Origin: Armigeres subalbatus
Taxonomy: Eukaryota > Arthropoda > Insecta > Diptera > Culicidae
DNA: 64,000 nt
Reading direction: 5' to 3'
Assembly: GCF_024139115.2 (NCBI RefSeq)
Contig: NC_085140.1
Coordinates: 413,738,283 to 413,802,282, forward strand
The notes under the pieces: generated by a model
Database searches by the model: none
What the model saw: the letters and a program-made list of their open reading frames with translations, nothing else
Told to the model about the DNA's origin: nothing
Part shown: piece after piece, positions 56,626-64,000 of the stretch
How positions within the stretch are numbered: position 1 is the stretch's first letter
Layout: each line of letters starts with the position of its first letter
Position numbers and translations under genes: made by a program

Positions 56626-56754
56626 CGCGAATCACTAGAAGCGCGCGACGCGGCACGGACGAATGAAAAATAAACCACCGGATTTAAATCGCTTGACTTT
56701 CGGAGAGCGCAATCGAAAACACGTCTGCTCGTCTCAGAAGTTGAGCGGTAACTG

Positions 56755-58245
56755 TAAAATCTAAAAATCTAAAAATTAAAAAATCTAAAAAGCTAAAAAT
56801 CTAAAAATCTAAAAATCTAAAAATCTAAAAATCTAAAAATCTAAAGATCTAAAAATCTAAAAATCTAAAAATCTAAAAATCTAAAAATCTAAAAACCTAA
56901 AAATCTAAAAACCTAAAAATCTAAAAATCTAAAAATCTAAAAATTTAAAAATCTAAAATCTAAAAATCTAAAAATCTAAAAATCTAAAAATCTAAAAATC
57001 TAAAAATCTAAAAATCTAAAAATTTAAAAATCTAAAAATCTAAAAATCTAAAAATCTAAAAATCTGAAAATCTTAAAATCTAAAAATCTAAAAATCTAAA
57101 AATCTAAAAATCTAAAAATCTAAAAATCTAAAAATCTAAAAATCTAAAAATCTAAAAATCTAAAAATCTAAAAATCTAAAAATCTAAAAATCTAAAATCT
57201 AAAAATCTAAAATCTAAAAATCTAAAAATCTAAAAATCTAAAAATCTAAAAATCTAAAAATCTAAAAATCTAAAAATCTAAAAATCTAAAAATCTAAAAA
57301 TCTAAAAATCTAAAAATCTAAAAATCTAAAAATCTAAAAAACTAAAAATCTAAAAATTTAAAAATCTAAAAATCTAAAAATCTAAAAACCTAACAATCTA
57401 TAAATCTAAAAATCTAAAAATCTAAAAATCTAAAAATCTAAAAATCTAAAAATCTAAAAATCTAAAAATCTAAAAATCTAAAAATCTAAAAATCTAAAAA
57501 TCTAAAAATCTAAAAATCTAAAAATCTAAAAATCTAAAAATCTAAAAATCTAAAAATCTAAAAATCTAAAAATCTTAGAGTCTAAAAATCTAAAAATCCA
57601 AAAATCTTGAAATCTAAAAATCTAAAAATCTAAAAATCTAAAAATCTAAAAATCTAAAAATCTAAAAATCTAAAAATCTAAAAATCTAAAAATCTAAAAA
57701 TCTAAAAATCTAAAAATCTAAAAATCTAAAAATCTAAAAATCTAAAAATCTAAAAATTTAAAAATCTAAAAATTTAAAAATTTAGAAATCTAAAATCTAT
57801 AAATCTAAAGATTTAAAAATACAAAATCTAAAAATCTAAAAATCTAAAAATTTAGAAACCTAAAATCTAAAAATCTAAAGGTCTAAAAATCTAAAAATCT
57901 AAAAATCTAAAAATCTAAAAATCTAAAAATCTAAAAATCTAAAAATCTAAAAATCTAAAAATTTAAAAATCTAAAAATCTAGAAATCTAAAAATCTAAAA
58001 ATCTAAAAATCTAAAAATCTAAAAATCTAAAAATCTAAAAATCTAAAAATCTAAAAATCTAAAAATCTAAAAATCTAAAAATCTAAAAATCTAAAAATCT
58101 AAACATCTAAAAATCTAAAACTCTAAAAATCTAAAAATCTTAAAGTCTCAAAATTCAACAATCTAAAAATCTCAAAATCTAATGATCTAGAAATCTTAAA
58201 ATCTTCAAATCTAAAAATCTATAAATTTAAAAAGTTAAAAAATTT
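56755..58245. repeat. (CTAAAAAT)n satellite, right part
   Basis: About 185 copies of the same octamer, cleanest in the middle and increasingly degenerate after 58100 (TCTCAAAATTCAAC, ATCTTCAAATC). Together with 50980-51964 it makes an original array of about 2.5 kb. Confidence 0.97.
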
Positions 58246-58879
58246 AAAATTTTAATAAATCTAATTTTTTTTTTGATCTAGAAATTTGTGAGAAACGAGC
58301 CAAACTGGGTACTTCTCATGGCATTGGAAAAGTGTGAAAAAGGATAATCACTCAACAGCCCTTTTTTCGCGAAACGATTTATATGAGATATTCTGCATGA
58401 GTGAGTTAGAGTGATTCAAATTGTGACTTTTTTGCTCCCCGATGCTTAAACGATTGCATTTGCCTAAATTTTTAGCTAATTTGGATGCAATTTGAGAGAG
58501 CACGCGCAGTTTAAAGTTTGTATGGACATTGCTCTGAAAATCGACCCTTATGAGAGAAATCGTTTCTTGAGGTGGCCCATGAAGTATTTTAATATAATCA
58601 ACATAGTTGATTGCATAGTTGACTGCATAGAATATTTCGTATGCTGAAAGCCAATTGTTGTGCAGGGATTTGTCATTTGGAAGCAAAGTTGTGAAGTAAA
58701 CTAAAAGGGTAATTATTGATATTGATGTTATTCTTATGTTGCCAATGAACTCATATATTATTAGAGCTTAATGAGAAGCGTTTAGGAATGGTTTTCCACA
58801 AAAATCACTGCGCGCGCTCACTCAAATTACAAACTATTACCGACTATTGGGAAGTTCAGCGACAGAAACGACAGAAAGC
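58246..58879. other. No gene recognised
   Basis: Between the satellite and the RTE-like element; the 112-codon minus frame (58348-58686) has no recognisable domain. Confidence 0.3.
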
Positions 58880-61018
58880 GACAGCGACAGAAAACGACCT
58901 ACGATTAATTGATTTCGCCGCCTCCGAGAATATGACTATTCGCAGCACCTACTTCCACCACAGCCTCCCGTATTGGTACACCTGGAGACACCACCACTGC
59001 AGACAGAATCACAAATAGACCACGTTCTGATTGATGGACGGCACTTCTCCGACATTATCGACGTCAGGACATATAGTGGCGCTAACATCGACTCTGACCA
59101 CTATCTGAAGACTGACTGAAGCAACCTGATGTCGCCACTGCATACGCGCCGTATCTCGAGGCAGCGTTGCCGGAAGAGGGTGAGCTTGATGGGCCCCTCT
59201 TGAGGACTGCAGGAATACAGTCATAGCATGGTATATGGGACGTAGTCGACGGAACGTTTGGTTCGATGAAGAGAGCAGACAGATTCTGGAGGAATCTGTC
59301 TGCTCTCTTCATCGGACGCAGCGCGGGCGGTCGCGCTGCAGCAAATTACCCGGCAGAACGTGGAACGTTATAGACGGAAGCGGAGACAGAAGACCCGCCT
59401 TTTCAGGAGAAGAAACGCCTCCTGGAAGATGCGGAGTGCGAGGAGATGGAACAGCTGTGCCGTTCTCAAGAAACACGCAAGTTCTATCAGAAGCTCAACG
59501 CATCCCGCAAAGGCTTCGAGCCGCGAGCCGAAGTGTGCCGGGAAAAGGATGGGAGGATCTTGATGGACGAACGTGTGGTGATGGAAAGGTGGAAGCAGCA
59601 CTACGAGGAACATTTGAATGGTGCTGAGAGTACAGGCAGTGAAAGTCAATGCAGCGAAGGAGATGACTACGTTAGTGCAGCGGACGATGGAAGCCAACCA
59701 GCCCCCACTTTTAGGGAAGTTAAGGATGCCATCCAACAGCTAAAGACCAATAAAGCAGCTGGTAAGGATGGTATTGGAGCGGAGCTTATCAAGATGGGTC
59801 CGGAAAAGCTAGCCACTTGCCTGCACAAATTGATAGTCAGAATCTGGGAAACTGAACAGCTACCGGAGGAGTGGAAGAAAGGGGTTATACGCCTCATCTA
59901 CAAGAAAGGCAACACGCTGGAGTGTGAGAACTTTCGAGCGATCACCATCCTTAAAGCCGTCAAAAAAGTGATATCCCAGATCATCTTTCGTCGTCTGTCA
60001 CCAGTAGTGAATGAGATCGTTGGAAGTTATCGAGCCGGCCTCGTTGACGGCCGCACGACAACGGACCAGATCTTCACTGTACGGCAAATCCTTCAAAACT
60101 GCCGTGAATACCAGGTCCCAACGCACCATCTGTTCGTTGATTTCAAGGCGGCATACGACGGTATAGACCGCGTAGAGCTATGGAAAATTGTGGACGAGAA
60201 CAGCTTCCCTGGGAAGCTTACCAGACTGATCAAAGCAACGGTGGATGGTGTGCAAAACTGTGTGAGGATTTCGGGCGAATACTCCAGTTTGTTCCAATCG
60301 CGTCGGGGACTAAGACAAGGTGATGGACTCTCGTGCCTGTTGTTCAACATTGCGCTAGAAGGTGTCATGCGGAGAGCCGGGGTACGATTTTCAACAGATC
60401 CAGTCAATTTATTTGTTTCGCGGATGATATGAACATTGTCGGCCGAACATTTGCAAAGGTGGCAGAATTGTACACCCGCTTAAAACGTGAAGCAACAAAA
60501 GTTGGACTGGTGGTGAATGCATCAAAGACAAAGTACATGCTTATGGGCGGAACCGAGCGCGACAGGGCCCACCAGGGAAGCAGTGTTACGATAGACGGGG
60601 ATGCCTTCGAGGTGGTCGAGGAATACCTCTACCTCGGATACGGGCTCCAGAAGAAACTGCGATCAAAAAAGATTCACCACCGCACCGTACCAAATGTGTC
60701 ATGTACAAGACACTAATAAGACCGGTAGTCCTCTACGGACATGAAACATGGACAATGCTCGAGGAGGACTTGCAAGCACTCGGAGTATTCGAGAGACGGG
60801 TGCTTAGGACCATCTTTGGCGGTGTGCAAGAAGACGGTGTGTGGCGGCGAAGAATGAACCATGAGCTCGCCCAACTCTACGGCGAACCCAGTATCCAGAA
60901 GGTAGCTAAAGCCGGAAGGGTACGATGGGCAGGACATGTTGCAAGAATGCCGGACAGCAACCTTGCAAAGATGGTGTTCGCTTCCGATCCGGCAGGTACG
61001 AGACGGCGTGGAGCGTAG
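58880..61018 (+). pseudogene. RTE-like endonuclease/reverse transcriptase remnant
   Basis: Endonuclease remnants: NDLRLIDFAASENMTIRSTY, DHVLIDGRHFSDI and NIDSDHYL. A frame from 59446 (328 codons) holds GKDG (106-109), FVDFKAAYD (230-238) and LRQGDGLSC (289-297). The polymerase box is FADD, in another frame at 60417-60428, after a shift near 60395. A third piece from 60701 has YKTLIRPVVLYGHETW, RRVLRTIFGGVQEDGVWRRR and RVRWAGHVARMPD, the characteristic RTE C-terminal region. At least three frame breaks and a palindromic lesion at 59264-59314; not functional. Confidence 0.85.
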
Positions 61019-61170
61019 CGAGGAAGATGGGCAGACCAGGTGCAAAACGACTTGGCGAGCGTGGGGCTTATTCGAGGATGGAGAGATGCGGCTCGAATCG
61101 TGTATTGTGCCGTCAAATTGTTGATTCCGTGTTATCTATTTAGATGTGGACTTAATAAATGAAAATGAAC
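58880..61170 (+). mobile_element. RTE-clade (JAM1-like) non-LTR retrotransposon, 5'-truncated
   Basis: Begins inside the endonuclease domain and ends with a short AT-rich 3' tail (AATAAATGAAAATGAACGAA) without long poly(A), typical of RTE elements. The JAM1 comparison is from memory of the Aedes RTE element. 5' truncation is the usual outcome of incomplete reverse transcription. Confidence 0.8.
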
Positions 61171-64000
61171 GAACTAAAGCATAACATTTCTTTTATGCTA
61201 ACGATTGGAAGGCTTAAAACGATTATTGAACGTTGATCCATGTGACTCTTCGTAGTTCTGTGCTGAATCAGCACTAATTGAGATAATGTTCTCCATTACT
61301 TCGAATACGATTGACACGACCTGTCGCTAACTTTCGGACCTGAGACATATCATCTACGGACATATTTCTCACTTGTTTTGAAATGAGTGTTACACCCACT
61401 ATTTTTGTACACGTTTGGTATTTCTTAATTTCTCGGGTAACCTAAACTTTTATAGCTTTTGAAATACCACCTAAATTTTCTTTGATATTTTGTGATTTTT
61501 TTCGTGGGTGAACTCATAGTTTCATTGACGCTAAAGGTCATATTCGACTAATCCCCAACCGTGTAAAAAAATAATCGGGTGTAATCAAAAGAACACTATA
61601 GTGATTGATTTCGGCATTCTCGGTGATCGCTTTGACACAGGATAAAGGCAACAGTTCCTCGAATAGAATATCCAACTACAGCTGGGTCTTCACAATAACA
61701 GGCACATGGTGTTTTACGAAGACAAAGGCTTCAAAAACAATCCCGGAGAGAGCTTTGACTATGTAGCACATCACAGTAATTGATTTCTTGGAAGTTACTG
61801 AGAAGCTATGTCAGTGATACGTGAACGCTAGAAGAATTATTTTCCTGGCAGTTTCAACGGTGTTCGCATTTTTCATATGAAAATCAAACAACCAGTTCTG
61901 AAAATCAAACAGCCACATTTTTTTGTATGCTAGACTGATTAATTTACTTTTCTTAAAAATAACATTATTTGTGTCCATTTTATTTTTACTAGAGTCAACC
62001 TGCCTGGCTCTTAAAAAGATACACATCCGCCCGTATACACAAATTGAGAATGGCTGCTCTGTGCTATTAGAGGTTTTGTTCAATTAAAAACATTTGTTTG
62101 TTCCCAATTAAATTACCCAGTAAAGTGGACCCCACTCACCCACAAGCTGCAATGTATCCAATATAGCACAATCCGAGCTGACAGAAACCCGATCTGGGAA
62201 TGCACGTCATGACATCTTCCGCTTTCAGCTCGGTCTTCGTCGCATTTCTGTTCCGTGTTTGTCCGCTTCTCGGTATCAAGTTTTTTGCTCGCTTTTTATT
62301 ATTCAGTCAGGTGCCCTCCCCAGCCAGCCAGCCATCCGGCGTACTTCTCGCCAGCTCAAATTTCAAACAGCAAGCACGCTACTGTTGCAGGTTCATGCAA
62401 ACTTTTTAATCCGGACCACACGTTTTTGCTAAGCCCCAAGCGCAATCTAACTCAGCCACATTCTCATGGTTGCACATCACCGACATCATGCCACTACAGG
62501 ACTAGGACTAGTGGTGGAAGCGTTCCCATGTCAGGAAAAGAAGTTTTTACTACATTTTCTACCTGATTGTCATCGCTGTCATCAGTGTCGTCTATTATTC
62601 AACTGCTCGCCGTTTGGCAAAAGGATGAAAGTAGTTTCTCGCGAGGGAGTTGCATAGCAGTGCACTGCGTTCGGTAGATGCTGTTCGTTATTAGAGCTTG
62701 ACGGGATTGCTGCGATAAATGTATGTTCCGAACGGAGAACCACTAATCTGCATGTATTATTCGTAGAAATTAATTCAATTCCGGTATGGAAGAGGATTTT
62801 TGTCAGCACTTTTGGGGTTGATCGGGGGAAAAAGTACGAATTGTGTGATACTTTCGAAGTTTGGTTTGATTTAAAAATTAACATCGGCTTCGAGGCAAGA
62901 GCAGGGAAGATTATCTGGTATGCATACATAATGCAGCAGCAGTCATCTCATGTTTGCATAAATTGTATTCTTAGTGGTGTGATTTTCATTCCGAATAATT
63001 AATGATAGGGTAACGGCAAACTTTTGCATCCAAGCCTAGGCTAGAGTATCGTCGACATGTATAGCTGTTACTAAATAATAATGACTTTTAATGAAAATTA
63101 CATTACTGACGTTTCTTGACATATTATTTTTAGGCTACCAATAATCGTTTTCCTCCTAAATTTTGGGTGTTTATAAACATTTTTTTTGTGTCTTTATTAA
63201 GGAGATTTTCAGCCCGAGACTGGCTCGTCTCCGGAAATTAGCCTTTAGCCGTAGATTAGCCTTCGGTCGTTAAATCGATTTGGTTCAAATTGTTTATATT
63301 GTTTTTTCTCCAAGAACAAAGCCTATGTCAGTTGCTATATGCTCAATATGTTTCTAGAAGGGTTGATTATTCCGCACCATCGATGATCAGAGAAGGATCC
63401 CAGAGAGAAGATGATAAATTCAAATACCAGGGATTGTGATAAAACTCTAAAAATAAGTTTCTTACTACCCGGAAGACAGCTGAAACATGTGGGTTTTGTT
63501 AATTCGTTCAAACATTTTCAAACTTGTGAATGAGTGAAGGTTAAAGCTGATGAATACAACATCCAATTCCAATGAATAAAGAAGCTTTACTTCACTTGAA
63601 ATCTATTTTTGTTCAATACCGAATAGAATTTCTACGTACATTCGCACTTGAAAACATATCCATTGAACACTCCTTCTCAGTTCATGCAATACGAGACACA
63701 TAGATAAGCCCTACTAACCACTCATGACACCACTAACCACTAAACCACTCACAGCCACCACCACCCAGTCATGCCACCCTACACCAATTTGCCCAATCAT
63801 CAACTCGTTGCCGTCATCATCGACCGTGTGCCAATTTTCCTACGGACATTCTTATCGTGCTTTGGCAAACCACACGGCAGACCATTCCGCCCCGCTCGAT
63901 GCCCAGCAAGAGTGGTCGGTATTGGCATTGCAGACATGCAGCATCCCAAAATATTATTAGCTGCACACTATCAATGCGATGCGGAGCTCTCCGACTTTGA
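61171..64000. other. No gene recognised
   Basis: AT-rich to about 62150. 62180-62600 is more balanced (GTGCCCTCCCCAGCCAGCC) with short frames. 63190-63260 (TTTATTAAGGAGATTTTCAGC) recalls a dispersed repeat. 63720-64000 becomes GC-richer and partly open in several frames on both strands, so an exon may start beyond the edge; I cannot choose a frame. Confidence 0.3.

Larger units (their letters stand above)
51965..56754 (-). mobile_element. L1/Tx1-like non-LTR retrotransposon inserted in the octamer satellite
   Basis: A 4.8-kb minus-strand element with two ORFs, a short 3' UTR, an AATAAA signal at 52001-52006 (reverse strand) and a poly(A) tail of 20 (51965-51984). Its 5' end near 56754 is followed at once by the satellite. 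It seems near full length. Clade placement rests on RT wording (RPISLLNSDYKLLSR, IISFDLENAFDRV, RQGDPLS), resembling L1/Tx1. Target duplication cannot be read because the target is itself repetitive. Both ORFs are broken and ORF2 holds a MITE. Confidence 0.88.

Noticed and set aside
50980..58245. Telomeric repeat
   Set aside because: The insect telomere unit is TTAGG (and dipterans lack it); CTAAAAAT is unrelated and internal.
63724..63960. 78-codon + strand frame near the right edge as a gene
   Set aside because: Several frames on both strands are open over this GC-richer stretch and none has splice or domain support.
1..64000. Endogenous viral element
   Set aside because: Open frames were scanned for viral replicase, nucleoprotein or glycoprotein motifs by eye; the only polymerase motifs are of LINE type.

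Overview
The window looks like euchromatic, repeat-saturated DNA of a culicine mosquito, most likely Aedes. This is inferred from tRNA-derived SINEs matching my recollection of the Feilai family, an RTE/JAM1-like LINE, dense MITEs with TA or TTAA targets, GT-AG introns in AT-rich sequence and large simple-repeat arrays. No bacterial, CRISPR, phage or recognisable viral features were seen. No sequence search was run; family names are from memory of family motifs.

Two host genes can be supported. (1) A complete four-exon aldo-keto reductase gene on the + strand (25587-26824, 319 aa) with the full D43/Y48/K77/H110 catalytic set. (2) A long gene on the minus strand, visible only as separated exons at 50297-50061, 49212-49000, 33580-33501 (weaker) and 456-1 (running off the left edge). 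The four exons join in one frame (phases 2, 2, 1) and encode a low-complexity, Q/H/P/A-rich protein I cannot name. If the model is right, nearly everything from 457 to 48999 is intron, and the reductase lies antisense inside a 33-kb intron.

Left third (0.5-25 kb): SINEs, short MITEs, long palindromes (7.5-8.15 kb), a pair of opposed ~132-bp tandem arrays (8.6-9.96 kb), and a nested mariner-like/foldback pair (19.1-20.7 kb). Centre (27.3-30.0 kb): a 2.7-kb satellite of a 23-bp hairpin unit whose minus strand is open in all frames.

Right-centre (36.9-47.6 kb): nested transposons. A 3.86-kb DDE-type element (37800-41662, TTA target duplication) is split by a foldback-like element (39230-41040) with a perfect 9-bp duplication; next to it is an element with a 1.2-kb polypyrimidine core. 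Right end (51-61 kb): a 2.5-kb (CTAAAAAT)n satellite split by a 4.8-kb L1/Tx1-like LINE, itself split by a 327-bp MITE; then a decayed RTE-like LINE.

The most unusual theme is a set of foldback-like elements whose arms are arrays of short CGAA-containing words (GGCCGAATG, GGTCGAAAGGAC, ACCCCGAATG) and whose cores are purine/pyrimidine-asymmetric low-complexity DNA. None of the transposon genes is intact.
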